Of a stretch of 64,000 nucleotides of DNA, positions 54,996 to 64,000 are shown one piece after another (within the stretch, counting starts at the first letter, position 1; each line of letters opens with the position of its first letter). The stretch comes from Acidovorax sp. GBBC 1281. GTDB lineage: Bacteria; Pseudomonadota; Gammaproteobacteria; Burkholderiales; Burkholderiaceae_C. The stretch lies in NCBI RefSeq assembly GCF_028473645.1, contig NZ_CP097269.1, forward strand, positions 2,622,001 through 2,686,000, in the 5' to 3' direction. A program made the position numbers and the translations under genes. Below the pieces are notes generated by a model. It had not been told where the DNA came from. It saw only the letters and a list, made by a program, of their open reading frames with translations, and did no database searches.

Positions 54996-56198
54996 ATGAA
55001 CGATCTCAAGGTAGCGGAAGCGCCCGATGCCAGCGCTGCAGGTGCTCCTGTTTACCCGCTGTGGCAACTGGTGCTGTACATGCTGCGCCTGGGCACGCTG
55101 GGCTTTGGTGGCCCCGTGGCACTGGTCGGCTACATGTACCGCGATCTGGTGGAGCAACGCGGCTGGATTTCGGACGCCGACTACAAGGAAGGCATGGCCC
55201 TGGCCCAGCTCATGCCGGGCCCCCTGGCGGCGCAGCTGGCCATCTACCTGGGGTATGTGCATTTCCGCCTGTGGGGCGCGACGCTGGTCGGTCTGGCGTT
55301 CGTATTGCCGTCGTTCGTGATGGTGGTTGCGCTGGGTGCCGCCTACAAGGCCTACGGCGGCATCTCCTGGATGCAGGCGGTTTTCTACGGCGTGGGCGCG
55401 TCCGTCATCGGCATCATTGCCTTGAGCGCCTACAAGCTCACCACCAAGAGCGTGGGCAAAGACAGACTGCTGTGGGCCATCTACCTGGTGAGCGCAGGCG
55501 TGACCATCGTCACGCAGTCCGAGGTGATCTGGGTCTTTTTGGTCGCGGGTCTTCTGGTATGGGCTATGCGCGGCCCCTTGAAGCGCACCGGCGGCCAGCT
55601 TCACAGCATGGCGTGGGTCGCCCCTATCACCGGGGCACTCAGCCTGGAGAATCTCGATTGGCACAAGCTGGGGCAGATTGCCGCGTACTTCACCTATGCG
55701 GGCGCCTTCGTCTTCGGCAGCGGCCTGGCCATCGTGCCGTTCCTGTACGGCGGCGTGGTCAAGGAGTACGCATGGCTGACGGACCGCCAGTTCGTGGATG
55801 CGGTGGCCGTGGCCATGATCACCCCAGGACCGGTCGTCATTACCACTGGGTTCATCGGCTTCCTGACGAGCGGATTTTGGGGCGCGGTTGTTGCTGCGGC
55901 TGCGACCTTTCTGCCCTGCTACCTGCTCACCGTGATCCCGGCGCCGTACTTCAAGAAGCACGGGAAACACCCCGGCGTGATCGCGTTCGTGGATGGCGTC
56001 ACTGCCGCAGCCGTGGGCGCGATTACCGGCGCGGTGGTGGTACTGGGCCAGCGGTCCATCGTGGACCTGACCACCGCTGCGCTGTTTCTCGCCAGCGCCG
56101 CGGTGCTCTGGCGGTTCAAGAAGCTGCCCGAGCCTGCGGTGGTGCTTGCCGCCGCCTTGATTGGCCTGGCCGTCTACCCGCTGGTTGCCCACGCCTGA
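54996..56198 (+). CDS. chrA: Long-chain chromate efflux transporter ChrA
   Basis: This is a 400-residue proton-driven chromate exporter of the inner membrane, with two homologous halves in one chain: FGGPVALVGYMYRDLVEQRGW with AQLMPGPLAAQLAIYLGY, and FGSGLAIVPFLYGGVVKEYAWL with MITPGPVVITTGFIGFL. ATG 54996 has AGGA 7 bases upstream; ATG 54990 would add two residues. It is the second gene of the chrBA operon. The short split transporter at 30756-32017 is only distantly related. Confidence 0.94.
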   Translation: MNDLKVAEAPDASAAGAPVYPLWQLVLYMLRLGTLGFGGPVALVGYMYRDLVEQRGWISDADYKEGMALAQLMPGPLAAQLAIYLGYVHFRLWGATLVGLAFVLPSFVMVVALGAAYKAYGGISWMQAVFYGVGASVIGIIALSAYKLTTKSVGKDRLLWAIYLVSAGVTIVTQSEVIWVFLVAGLLVWAMRGPLKRTGGQLHSMAWVAPITGALSLENLDWHKLGQIAAYFTYAGAFVFGSGLAIVPFLYGGVVKEYAWLTDRQFVDAVAVAMITPGPVVITTGFIGFLTSGFWGAVVAAAATFLPCYLLTVIPAPYFKKHGKHPGVIAFVDGVTAAAVGAITGAVVVLGQRSIVDLTTAALFLASAAVLWRFKKLPEPAVVLAAALIGLAVYPLVAHA

Positions 56199-56348
56199 CC
56201 CCGGCCATCTGAACGAGAACCACATGAACTACCAAATGATGACCACGAGATGATCGCGCATGGCGTGGTGATGTACGACGCGCTCTATGCTTGGGGCCAA
56301 TCCTGCCACGCAGAAATCCATGGTTGGCCCCCGAGCATGGCGGCATGA
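56199..56348 (+). pseudogene. Remnant resembling the C-terminus of a ChrB-domain protein
   Basis: The frame directly after the chrA stop, in phase with it, reads DDHEMIAHGVVMYDALYAWG (56238 onward) and then SCHAEIHGWPPSMAA. This resembles the end of a second type of ChrB-domain protein known from chromate clusters. No upstream part or good start is present. Its TGA overlaps the next ATG (ATGA at 56345), as if it once led directly into that gene. Confidence 0.45.
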
Positions 56349-56773
56349 CCGTGGGTAATGCACGGCGGCCTTGCCGCTTCACCAGGGAGCTGTGGGCGCA
56401 TTTCCTGTACGGAATGCTGGTGCCCTTGGCGTGCGCAGCGCCTCCTGAAACCAAACTCACGACGGCGCAGATTCGCTCCACGGTGCGCGGGCACCATGTC
56501 ACCAACGGGCGCCACTGGGGGCATAACTACCGTCTGGATGGCCGCCTGGAGCGTTCGGATAATGGCCGCACACGCAGTGGACGCTGTTGCGCACAGAACA
56601 ATCAACGGTGCCTCTTGCTGCCCGAGATCAGCAAGGAGTCCCCTGTTTGTTTTGACGTGGTGCGTATGGGGGACGAACTGCAGTACCGTGATGCAGGGGA
56701 GCATGGTGTACGCGGGTACGGTCAGGAACGGCTTGGCGCCACAGGCCCGGTGAAAGATCTCATCAGCGTCTAA
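56345..56773 (+). CDS. Small exported hypothetical protein
   Basis: This 142-residue protein has a basic start, a hydrophobic segment (about 18-33) ending LACAAPP, and a mature part with the pattern GHHVTNGRHWGHNYRLDGRLER...GRTRSGRCCAQNNQRCLLLPE...SPVCFDVVR. The GxxW-Y-DG and paired Cys layout resembles DUF995-type periplasmic proteins. No function can be given. It overlaps a ChrB-like remnant at the start and the convergent lipoprotein gene by 11 bases at the end. Confidence 0.65.
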   Translation: MTVGNARRPCRFTRELWAHFLYGMLVPLACAAPPETKLTTAQIRSTVRGHHVTNGRHWGHNYRLDGRLERSDNGRTRSGRCCAQNNQRCLLLPEISKESPVCFDVVRMGDELQYRDAGEHGVRGYGQERLGATGPVKDLISV

Positions 56774-57146
56774 GGTCGCGTCCCGTCTCGGGCCCATGGG
56801 GACTCTTGCGGACCATCTGTGGTTGGTTGCAGTCCGAGGCATTGAAGTAAACCTCGTCGCCCACGGCGATGCTAGAGCCCGGGTCCACTCTGGCGAAGTG
56901 CCCACGGGCTCGGGTGATTTGCCGCCATCGGATGACTGCAACCTGGTCGGTGGGACCGAGATCCATTTGTCTGCAGCGAGAGGCGCCCATCTTCAAGAAT
57001 GCATCTGCTGGGATCAACTTGGTCACTTTGCCGATTCTCCAGCCTTCGTTCCAAGCGAATCGATTCTCGTAGACCGGGGTGCTGCAGCCCGAAATCATCA
57101 GGGATGCCAACGCCGCAACCAGCGAAGGCATCGTTTTCTTCACCAT
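56763..57146 (-). CDS. Hypothetical lipoprotein
   Basis: This 127-residue protein has a lipoprotein signal peptide [21 protein letters not shown] with lipobox ISGC (Cys about 21). The mature part contains IRWRQITRARGHFARVDPGSSIAVGDEVYFN, a possible small beta-barrel. An in-frame start 10 codons upstream (57176) is less likely because it breaks the signal peptide. It lies downstream of the metal-efflux operon on the same strand; its role is unknown. Confidence 0.65.
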   Translation of the reverse strand: MVKKTMPSLVAALASLMISGCSTPVYENRFAWNEGWRIGKVTKLIPADAFLKMGASRCRQMDLGPTDQVAVIRWRQITRARGHFARVDPGSSIAVGDEVYFNASDCNQPQMVRKSPHGPETGRDLRR

Positions 57147-57185
57147 CACGATTCCCTTACGAGCGTCTCGCCACATCCGGTCGGC

Positions 57186-58241
57186 TCAATGCCTGTGCTG
57201 GTGGTGGACATCCGGCGCATGGGGATGGGCATGGGTCACCGGTTCGTGGAAGTGAACATGGCTATGGCTACCCGTGGGCATCACTTCATGTGAATGCGAA
57301 TGGTGTCCATCGTCATGACGGTGGGCATGCTCATGCTCCATCGGCTCATGCGTGTGTTCATGCCCGTGGCTCTCGGCCAAATGCAGCAGCACCCCCGCGA
57401 GCATCAAAAGCCCTCCGAGCAGCATCAACCACCCTGCAGATCGCTCACCGAAGCCGAACGCTACAGCCGCACCGATGAAAGGCGCAAAGGCGAACACGGA
57501 GCCAGTCCGCGCCGCACCAAAAGCCCGCTGCGCCAGAAGGTAGAACCGAAGACTCAAGCCATACCCCGTGGCCCCCACGGCAAAGAGCCCTACAGCTGCC
57601 GTCAGGGAAGGCAAAGGCTCTCCTGACACCATGGCAAGACAGGCTGTCGCAGCGGCTCCCAGCGACGCCTTGGCCATCACGACCTGGCTGGGGTCGCGTT
57701 CGGCCAATCCCCGGGACAGGGTGTTGTCCACGCCCCAGGCCACGGTGGCTAGCAGCACGGCCAGCAGACCGAGCAACTGCGTACCGCCCTGCAGGCCCTG
57801 GTCCATGACCAAGGCCATACCCCCTGCCAGCAAAAGAAGCATGGCGGCCCAAACGCGGCGATCCATGGTTTCGCTATACAGCCACCACGCCAGCGTGGCG
57901 GTGAACAGAGCTTCCAGCGTGAGCATGAGCGATGCGCTGGCGCCGCTCGTGTGTTGCAGGCCCCAGGACAAGGCGACAGGGCCCAGGGCGGCGCCGAACC
58001 CTGCCATGGCGATGAGGCGCCAGGCATCGGATCTCTGCAACCTGGCCTCGTGGGCGGCCGTTCGCAGGGACAAGGCACCGACAACAGCCGCCCCTGCATA
58101 CAGCAGCGCGGCCGTCGTGAACGCTCCCAGCCCTGCACCCAGCCGCTGGACCATGGGGGTGCTGATGCCGAACAAAGCGGCGGCCAGCAAGGCCAGCAGC
58201 CCGCCTCGCAAAGCCGGCAGGGACAGAGATTCGCGTGCCAT
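57186..58241 (-). CDS. DMT/EamA-family transporter with His-rich tail
   Basis: This 351-residue membrane protein has ten hydrophobic segments in two EamA repeats (ALFGISTPMVQRLG..., VAWGVDNTLSRGLAERD...). Its last 65 residues hold about two dozen His in HxH runs (SHGHEHTHEP, HSHSHEV, SHSHVHFHEP), a metal-binding tail like those of nickel, cobalt and zinc exporters. It ends the RND metal-efflux operon, seven bases after the small periplasmic gene, and probably exports the metal to the periplasm for the pump. Confidence 0.87.
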   Translation of the reverse strand: MARESLSLPALRGGLLALLAAALFGISTPMVQRLGAGLGAFTTAALLYAGAAVVGALSLRTAAHEARLQRSDAWRLIAMAGFGAALGPVALSWGLQHTSGASASLMLTLEALFTATLAWWLYSETMDRRVWAAMLLLLAGGMALVMDQGLQGGTQLLGLLAVLLATVAWGVDNTLSRGLAERDPSQVVMAKASLGAAATACLAMVSGEPLPSLTAAVGLFAVGATGYGLSLRFYLLAQRAFGAARTGSVFAFAPFIGAAVAFGFGERSAGWLMLLGGLLMLAGVLLHLAESHGHEHTHEPMEHEHAHRHDDGHHSHSHEVMPTGSHSHVHFHEPVTHAHPHAPDVHHQHRH

Positions 58242-58248
58242 GCGTGCC

Positions 58249-58644
58249 TTACTTCACCGTGAATCGAACAGTGACCGTCTTTTTGCTGTGGGTCGTGATC
58301 AGTGCAACCACCTTTGTTCCCTTGACCACCTTCACGCCCTTGGCCTCCAGCTTGTTGCCACCCGCTGATGCCAGGGGCGCCTCAGTCTTTTCGGTGCCAT
58401 TGAGCACGGTGACCTTGCCGCCAAACTTGGAGGCATCTGCATCCTCGTCGTGGTTCACGATGTAGATGGCCGCGCCATCACCCGTGGCGACCAGCTCAAA
58501 CGACAGATCGGAGGCGGTCTGTACCACGCCGCCGTGCGCGGGCTCTGCCGCACCGTGGGCCATGGCCGCCGAGGTGCCGGCCAGAGAGGCCATCACGATT
58601 GCGGCCGCAGTCATCAGTTGGGAGAAGTGTTTTTTCATGATCAT
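58249..58644 (-). CDS. Small exported protein of the metal-efflux operon
   Basis: This 131-residue protein has a signal peptide (hydrophobic 9-29, ending AAMAHG) and a mature His-bearing N-terminus HGAAEPAHGG, followed by a beta-rich domain (FELVATGDGAAIYIVNHDED, KVTVLNGTEKTEA, KTVTVRFTVK). It may be a periplasmic metal chaperone or sensor. ATG 58644 has AAGGA seven bases upstream. It is directly between the RND pump and the DMT transporter genes. Confidence 0.8.
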   Translation of the reverse strand: MIMKKHFSQLMTAAAIVMASLAGTSAAMAHGAAEPAHGGVVQTASDLSFELVATGDGAAIYIVNHDEDADASKFGGKVTVLNGTEKTEAPLASAGGNKLEAKGVKVVKGTKVVALITTHSKKTVTVRFTVK

Positions 58645-58744
58645 TTGAGTTTCCTTCGGTTGGGTTTGTTTCACCGGCGCGCTTCAAAAGGCAGCGCGCC
58701 AAGGCCTATCGAGAGGTTGGAGGGCGTTTATCTGTGCCCTGCGA

Positions 58745-61700
58745 TCAGAAGGCCTCCTGGCCTGGAGCTTCGATTTCAACTGGCGCGCTGCCCTCAATCA
58801 ATCGCTGGGTGGCGCTTTCACCGAAAAGCCAGAACATCACGGGCGTGAGCAGGGTATCCAGCAAGGTCGAGCTGACAAGCCCGCCAAAGATCACGACCGC
58901 CACCGGGTGCAGGATCTCCTTGCCAGGCGCATCAGCTGCCAGCAGCAGCGGGGTCAGCGCAAAGGCCGCCACCAGCGCGGTCATCAGCACCGGAGTCAAC
59001 CGCTCCAGCGAGCCGCGCACGATCATGGCCTGGCCGAAGGTCTCACCCTCGAACTTGCACAGGTTGATGTAGTGGCTGACCTTCAAAATCCCGTTGCGCG
59101 TGGCGATACCCGCCAGCGTGATGAAGCCCACCATGGAGGCCACGGACAGGCTCACTCCCGCGAGCCACATCGCTGCCACGCTACCGATCAGCGCAAGCGG
59201 AATGTTGGCCATGATGATTCCGGCCAGGACCGCAGACTTGTAGCGCACATACAGAACGAGAAAGATCATCGCCAAAGACACCAGCGACAGGCCAACGATC
59301 AGTTGCATGGCTTGCTCCTGGGCCTGGAACTGACCCTCCAGACTCAGGAAGGTGCCTGGTGGCAATGGTGCCTTGGCCATCACCGCACGAATGTCGGAAA
59401 TGACACGGCCCATGTCGGAGCCGTCCGTGTTGGCATAGACCACGATGCGCCGACGACCGTTTTCTCGGCCGATCTGGTTGGGGCCATCGGTTTCCTGGAC
59501 CGTGGCGATGGCTGATACCGGGATCTGCCCCGCTGGCGTGTCGATCAGTGTGCGCGCCAGATCCTGCGGGCTGCGTTTGCCATCTGGCAGGCGCAGCACC
59601 AGTTCATAGCGGCGCAGGCCGTCCACGATCTGCGCACCATGGGCACCGTCCGTCAGCGCTTGTAATACCCGCACGGCTTCGCCCGGAGACAGGCCAACCT
59701 GCGCGGCCTTGCGGTGGTCCAGCCGTACCGTGATCTGGGGAATCAGTACCTGCTTTTCCACCGTCAGGTCCACGACCCCTGGAACGCCCGAGAGTCCCTG
59801 GCGCATCTGCTCAGCCAGGCCACGCAGGGTGTCCGTGTCGTCGCCGAAGATCTTGAGTGTGATCTGCGCCCGCACCCCTGACAAGAGGTGATCCAGGCGG
59901 TGGGAGATAGGCTGGCCAATGGCCACCTGGGCGGGAAGGACGGCCAGGCGGGCCCGGATATCCGCCATCACGGCCTCTCGGTCCCGGGTGGACCGCTTCA
60001 GGTCCACATCGATCTCGGCAGAGTGCACGCCTTCGGCATGCTCATCCAGCTCGGCGCGCCCTGTGCGGCGCCCGACCTGGGTGACCTCAGGGACCTCTGC
60101 GATCAGCGTCTCGGCCAATGCTCCCATGCGATTGGCCTCCGCCAGCGCCGTGCCCGGGTTGAACACCATGCCCAGCACCAGCGAGCCTTCATTGAACGCC
60201 GGCAGGAAGGCGCGCGGAAAAAACGGAACACTGGCAGCGGTCGCAGCCACTGCCAGGGCAGCAATTGCCATCAATACCTTGGCGCGTGGAAACGACCACC
60301 CCAGCACCTGCGCATCCCGCCGTTTGAGCCAGGCGACCAGGGTACTGTCACCGTGGTCCAACCGTTTCATCCCCGGCAACAGGTAAAGGCACAGCACAGG
60401 TGTCACCGTCATCGAGACCAGCATCGATGCCAGCACCGACACGATGTAGGCGATGCCCAGAGGCGTGAACAAGCGACCTTCGATGCCTGGCAGCGCAAAC
60501 AGTGGCACAAACACCAGCACCACGATGGCGGTGGCGTAGACGATGCCCGAGCGGACTTCGACGCTTGCCCGGCGCACGACTTCCAGCATGGACAGCGGAT
60601 TGCCCTGGGCACGGTTTTGCTTGAGCCTGCGCAGGATGTTCTCCACGTCCACCACCGCATCGTCCACCAGTTCGCCAATGGCAATGGCCAGGCCGCCCAA
60701 GGTCATGACGTTGATGGACTGGTCGAGGAGCCGGAACACCATGGCCGTCACGGCCAGCGACAGGGGAATCGCCACCAGCGAGATCAACGTGGTTCGTGCG
60801 GACAGCAGGAAGGCGAACAGCACGATGGCCACCATGATGGCGCCATCGCGCAAAGCCTCGGTCACATTTCCGATGGACGCCTCGATGAAGTCCGCCTGGC
60901 GAAACAACACCTTCGGAGCGGCCAACCCTACAGGCAGTCCTTGTTTGAGATCCCCCAATGCCGCTTCGATGGCGTGGGTGAGCTTCACGGTATCGGCCGC
61001 TGGCTGCTTTTGCACGCTGACGATGACGGCAGGCACGCCGCTGTATCCGGCATCGCCACGCTTCATGGCTGCAGCGAACCGGACATTGGCCACCTGTTCC
61101 AGCAAGATGGCCCGGCCGTCCTTCCAGGCCACGGCCACGCCCTGCAGGTCCCCCACGCGGCTGGTACGGCCGATGTGGCGGATGAGGAATTCACGGCTGT
61201 TGAGGTCGATGAACCCGCCTCCCGCATTCCCGGCAAAGCCGCGAAGGGCCTGCTCGATCTGCGTCAACGTCACCCCGAACTGCGCCATGCGCGCCGTGTC
61301 CGGCTCGACCCGCAACTGGCGCATCTCGCCCCCGATGGGGATGACCTGGGACACCCCGGGGATCGACAGCAGTCTTGGGCGCAGCACGAAGTCCGCGTAC
61401 TCGCGGGCCTGCATGGGCGTTGCCGCAGCAGCTTTGCCATCGCCTGCCGTCAAGGGCAGCGCGATGAGCATGACTTCGCCCATGATGGAAGACACCGGCC
61501 CCATGACCGGCGTGATGCCTCCCGGGAGCTGCTCCCGCACCAGCGCCAGGCGCTCGGCCACGAGCTGGCGGTTGCGGTAGATGTCGGTCCCCCAATCGAA
61601 CTCGGCATAGAGAATGGACAGGCCCACCCCCGATGTGGAGCGAACCCGCGTGACACCCGGCATGCCGTTGAGCGCGGTCTCCAGGGGGAAGGTCACCAGT

Positions 61701-61888
61701 TGCTCGACCTCTTCGGGTGCCATACCTCCGGCTTCCGTCAGTACGGTGACCAAGGGTTTGTTGAGGTCGGGAAACACATCGACCGGCGTGCGCCATGCGG
61801 TGATGGCCCCATAGACCATCAGCAGCGCCGCGACCGCCAGGACGAACAGGCGGTTGTGAAGGCTGTTCCTTACGATCCAATTGAACAT
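58745..61888 (-). CDS. czcA: Heavy-metal RND efflux pump (CzcA/CusA family)
   Basis: This 1047-residue inner-membrane proton/metal antiporter has twelve membrane helices and two large periplasmic loops. HME-RND features: LEQV-rich porter domain, [26 protein letters not shown] in helix 4 with the proton-relay acids, and [16 protein letters not shown] in helix 10. The helix-4 motif differs from the classical CzcA DFGLIVDGAV, so the metal (zinc, cobalt, nickel, copper or other) cannot be assigned. It is transcribed after the adaptor gene. Confidence 0.92.
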   Translation of the reverse strand: MFNWIVRNSLHNRLFVLAVAALLMVYGAITAWRTPVDVFPDLNKPLVTVLTEAGGMAPEEVEQLVTFPLETALNGMPGVTRVRSTSGVGLSILYAEFDWGTDIYRNRQLVAERLALVREQLPGGITPVMGPVSSIMGEVMLIALPLTAGDGKAAAATPMQAREYADFVLRPRLLSIPGVSQVIPIGGEMRQLRVEPDTARMAQFGVTLTQIEQALRGFAGNAGGGFIDLNSREFLIRHIGRTSRVGDLQGVAVAWKDGRAILLEQVANVRFAAAMKRGDAGYSGVPAVIVSVQKQPAADTVKLTHAIEAALGDLKQGLPVGLAAPKVLFRQADFIEASIGNVTEALRDGAIMVAIVLFAFLLSARTTLISLVAIPLSLAVTAMVFRLLDQSINVMTLGGLAIAIGELVDDAVVDVENILRRLKQNRAQGNPLSMLEVVRRASVEVRSGIVYATAIVVLVFVPLFALPGIEGRLFTPLGIAYIVSVLASMLVSMTVTPVLCLYLLPGMKRLDHGDSTLVAWLKRRDAQVLGWSFPRAKVLMAIAALAVAATAASVPFFPRAFLPAFNEGSLVLGMVFNPGTALAEANRMGALAETLIAEVPEVTQVGRRTGRAELDEHAEGVHSAEIDVDLKRSTRDREAVMADIRARLAVLPAQVAIGQPISHRLDHLLSGVRAQITLKIFGDDTDTLRGLAEQMRQGLSGVPGVVDLTVEKQVLIPQITVRLDHRKAAQVGLSPGEAVRVLQALTDGAHGAQIVDGLRRYELVLRLPDGKRSPQDLARTLIDTPAGQIPVSAIATVQETDGPNQIGRENGRRRIVVYANTDGSDMGRVISDIRAVMAKAPLPPGTFLSLEGQFQAQEQAMQLIVGLSLVSLAMIFLVLYVRYKSAVLAGIIMANIPLALIGSVAAMWLAGVSLSVASMVGFITLAGIATRNGILKVSHYINLCKFEGETFGQAMIVRGSLERLTPVLMTALVAAFALTPLLLAADAPGKEILHPVAVVIFGGLVSSTLLDTLLTPVMFWLFGESATQRLIEGSAPVEIEAPGQEAF

Positions 61889-61902
61889 GGCGTGGGCTCC
61901 GT

Positions 61903-63033
61903 TCAGCGGATCTGTGCGATCAGCGGTGCGCCTTGCACCACGACGCGGTTGTCAGCACCCAGGCCCTGTGTGACGACCACCGTGGCGGCGTCCAGGGACC
62001 GGTACTGCACCGGCTGGGGAATGTAGCGCTCCGCACCGGACTTGATCCAGACCACCGGTTCGTTGGCACTGTTGCGCACGATGGCCTGCGCAGGCAGGAC
62101 AAAGCCCTTGACCTGCTCGGTCAGCGAGGCCACGACGGTGACGGGCTGTCCGACCGCCAGCGGCAAGGCTGTGCCCGATGGCTCCGAGACGGCCCTGAAA
62201 GTCATCGGCAGGACCCCATCACGCAGGCTGCGCGCAGCGCCGATCAGCTGCAGCTTGACGCCAGACACCCCTTGCAAGTGGGCCTGGCCGGTGCGCGTGG
62301 GCAAGCCCGGGTCGGCCGTGGTGGCCTCCACCAGCACGCGTGCCGGGTCAATCACCTCGAACAAGACTTCGCGGGCCTCGACCACCTGGCCTTTGGTCAC
62401 ATCGGCCCTGGCAATCACGCCGGACACCGGAGCCAGCAAGGGCTCTCGGGCGGCCAGGCTCGCTCCAATGCTCTTCTCGCGCGCCGTGAGGCTCTGCAGC
62501 TCGGCACGTGCGGCCTCGATCTCCTTGCGCGGCACCGTGCCTTCAAGGGACTGCAGCCGCTGCACCCGCTGTGCAGCCAGCTCCCGGCTACTGCGCAACT
62601 CGGCCTGCTGGGCCTGCTGGTTGGCCAGGGCATAGGGCTCGGCGTGGTGGGCCACATAGGCCAGCACCTCGCCCTGCCGCACGGTCTGTCCGGCAACCGG
62701 TAGTCCACGCGGTCCCGCTTCGATGCGTCCCCCATGGACCGCCTGGACACGACCGCTCGCATTGGGGTCCACGACCACCCGGCCTGGCAACTCGATGGTG
62801 GCTGCGGCCTGGGTTTCCGGGCTCAGTTGCGTGCGGATGCCCAGGCGCCGCTGGGCGAGCATCGGAACGTTGACACTGCCGTCCGGCAAACGCATCAACC
62901 CGGATGCACTGACCGCCGTGGGTGCGTCCAGGTGTTCACCATTGGGGCCATGAGCCCCCGGCGCCGCGCTGGCAGACGATGTAAACACCGCCGTGATGAG
63001 CGCGATGGCGGACAGGCCGAGGACGTAACGCAT
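61903..63033 (-). CDS. czcB: RND efflux periplasmic adaptor (CzcB family)
   Basis: This 376-residue membrane-fusion protein links the pump with the outer-membrane channel. It has a signal peptide (1-23), the motif [14 protein letters not shown] at residues 24-37, a biotinyl-lipoyl domain ([32 protein letters not shown]), a coiled-coil hairpin ([26 protein letters not shown]...), and beta-barrel region. The same N-terminal His motif occurs in the protein encoded just upstream. The start at 63033 gives a normal signal peptide. Confidence 0.9.
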   Translation of the reverse strand: MRYVLGLSAIALITAVFTSSASAAPGAHGPNGEHLDAPTAVSASGLMRLPDGSVNVPMLAQRRLGIRTQLSPETQAAATIELPGRVVVDPNASGRVQAVHGGRIEAGPRGLPVAGQTVRQGEVLAYVAHHAEPYALANQQAQQAELRSSRELAAQRVQRLQSLEGTVPRKEIEAARAELQSLTAREKSIGASLAAREPLLAPVSGVIARADVTKGQVVEAREVLFEVIDPARVLVEATTADPGLPTRTGQAHLQGVSGVKLQLIGAARSLRDGVLPMTFRAVSEPSGTALPLAVGQPVTVVASLTEQVKGFVLPAQAIVRNSANEPVVWIKSGAERYIPQPVQYRSLDAATVVVTQGLGADNRVVVQGAPLIAQIR

Positions 63034-63065
63034 GCCAGTTGCCTTTGTTTGTGCAAGGGGATAGG

Positions 63066-63698
63066 TCACAGCGCGCCTCCCTGGGGCGAAGTCCCTGCAG
63101 CCTTGGGCTTGCGCCCGAAGAACCAACCGACAGCTGCCAGGACGGCCAACGCCAAAGCGAGCCAGACGGTGCGGGACGGCCCGTGGGCGTGGCCGTCATC
63201 GTGAGCATGGCCGTTGGCATCGGTCGCTGCGCCTGCCACGGTGAGCGTGCCATCCAGCAGGTCGGTGTCATTGCCTGCGAGAACGCTCACCACCATGGGG
63301 TGATCGCCGGGCGCGGCCAGCGCCTTGAGCATGTTGGCGTCGTCGATGGCGTAGTCCCCCATGTCCGCATGGAACTTGGCTGGCGCCTTGAGATTCCCGC
63401 TCTCCACTTCAACCGTGGCGTTGAGCACGGGTTCGTTGGTGGCAAAACGGTTGATCAGGATGGAAAGCTCTCCACCCTGCAGTCGGCCTACCAACTCGAA
63501 AGCCTCCGAGCGGGCCTCAAAACTGGGCACCGGGCCGCTGTTGGCTCCTGCTTGGGTGGCTGCATCCAGATGCTCGCCGTTGGGCCCGTGTGCCCCTGGT
63601 GAGGCGAAGGCAGTCGTGTTTGTCAGCACCAGCACGGCAAAGCCCGCACCCAGCAATGGGCTGCGGTAACGGGAGGGGAATAGATTCAAGGGGTTCAT
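63066..63698 (-). CDS. Periplasmic metal-operon protein with [11 protein letters not shown] motif
   Basis: This 210-residue protein has a signal peptide (about 1-32), the motif [11 protein letters not shown] at 35-45 shared with the adjacent adaptor, an immunoglobulin-like beta domain (about 55-150), a His-rich stretch NGHAHDDGHAHG and a C-terminal membrane helix (about 178-196). It looks like an adaptor-related accessory subunit that captures metal for the pump. Its ATG overlaps the stop of the outer-membrane channel gene (ATGA). Confidence 0.8.
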   Translation of the reverse strand: MNPLNLFPSRYRSPLLGAGFAVLVLTNTTAFASPGAHGPNGEHLDAATQAGANSGPVPSFEARSEAFELVGRLQGGELSILINRFATNEPVLNATVEVESGNLKAPAKFHADMGDYAIDDANMLKALAAPGDHPMVVSVLAGNDTDLLDGTLTVAGAATDANGHAHDDGHAHGPSRTVWLALALAVLAAVGWFFGRKPKAAGTSPQGGAL

Positions 63699-64000
63699 GG
63701 AAGGATTCCGAGAGATTGCTGGAGACGGGCACGGGCCAGGCCCAGTGCCGCTTGCTGGCGCGCGAAACTGGCCTCGGCCTGGGTAGCGGCTGCGAACGCG
63801 CGCAACAACTCCGGCAGCGGGGTTTCTCCAGCCTTGAAAGACCGGTCGATGAGGGCGGCACGCTCTCGCAGCAGTACCGAGCGCTGGCGATCAGCCTCCC
63901 ATTGCTGCTCGGCCGTGTGCACCGCAGCCTGTGCCATCGCGGCGTCAGCAGCCAGACGCTCATCGGTTCGCTGTTTCGTGGTCAGCGCTACGTCCAGCTC
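63695..64000 (-). CDS. czcC: RND outer-membrane channel protein, C-terminal part (CzcC/TolC type)
   Basis: Only the last 101 codons lie in the window; the gene continues past the right edge. The visible part is a long helix with Gln/Ala/Arg-rich heptads (AEQQWEADRQRSVLLRERAALIDRSF and AGETPLPELLRAFAAATQAEASFARQQAALGLARARLQQSLG), the pattern of the second outer-membrane-efflux-protein repeat. It would be the first gene of the operon with the accessory protein, adaptor and RND pump. Confidence 0.85.
   Translation of the reverse strand, partial: ELDVALTTKQRTDERLAADAAMAQAAVHTAEQQWEADRQRSVLLRERAALIDRSFKAGETPLPELLRAFAAATQAEASFARQQAALGLARARLQQSLGILP

Overview
The window is high-GC DNA with short intergenic gaps and frequent ATGA or GTGA overlaps between genes. 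Its gene content (split alaS/GGDEF/trmB/gluQ block, MmsA-MmsB-acyl-CoA dehydrogenase block, CysB-like regulator, katB-ankB pair) and its protein sequences fit a betaproteobacterium of the family Comamonadaceae. An AvrRxo1-type effector with its small partner behind a textbook plant-inducible promoter (PIP) box points to a plant-associated Acidovorax/Paracidovorax with a type III secretion system. The genus is an inference; no rRNA or marker comparison could be run.

Layout. 1-2873: end of a probable TonB receptor, then a BtuCDF/FecBCD-type ABC uptake operon for an iron complex or cobalamin. 3062-6869: sulfur block with a CysB-like regulator, a periplasmic c-type cytochrome, an exported two-domain thiosulfate sulfurtransferase and a YeeE/YedE (TsuA-like) transporter. 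7086-23158: mostly housekeeping genes: a ROK-type kinase whose domain order looks circularly permuted, alaS, two diguanylate cyclases, trmB-gluQ-renalase-like flavoprotein, a LysR-controlled pirin/WrbA/OsmC/pirin cluster, trhO, a MinD-like ATPase and a SulP transporter. 23309-31412: BON lipoprotein, metC, tesA/ybbA, rlmB, cobB, FMN riboswitch plus ribB, aldo/keto reductase, and a split short-chain chromate transporter. 32156-33761: PIP box, avrRxo1-like effector and its arc1-like partner. 33825-43853: FAH hydrolase, sodC with an overlapping TonB receptor gene, retropepsin-like protease, and the valine-catabolic genes mmsB, acyl-CoA dehydrogenase and mmsA with a divergent LysR gene.

43813-64000: accessory DNA begins. 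A deleted IS5-type element caps the LysR gene, katB-ankB and a metal-dependent hydrolase follow, and then a Tn3-family transposon end cuts a thioesterase gene after 22 codons. Everything from there to the window edge (at least 15 kb) looks like an acquired island: tnpA, a small HAD/XRE/unknown/mobile-mystery-A module with a shared operator motif, chrB-chrA with a ChrB-like remnant, two small exported proteins, and a czc-type RND metal-efflux operon (OMF, His-motif periplasmic protein, adaptor, RND pump, small periplasmic protein, His-tailed DMT exporter) that runs off the right end.

A short imperfect palindrome (GCTA...TAGC type) recurs at six intergenic sites and looks like a dispersed repeat family of this lineage. 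No rRNA, tRNA or CRISPR array was seen.
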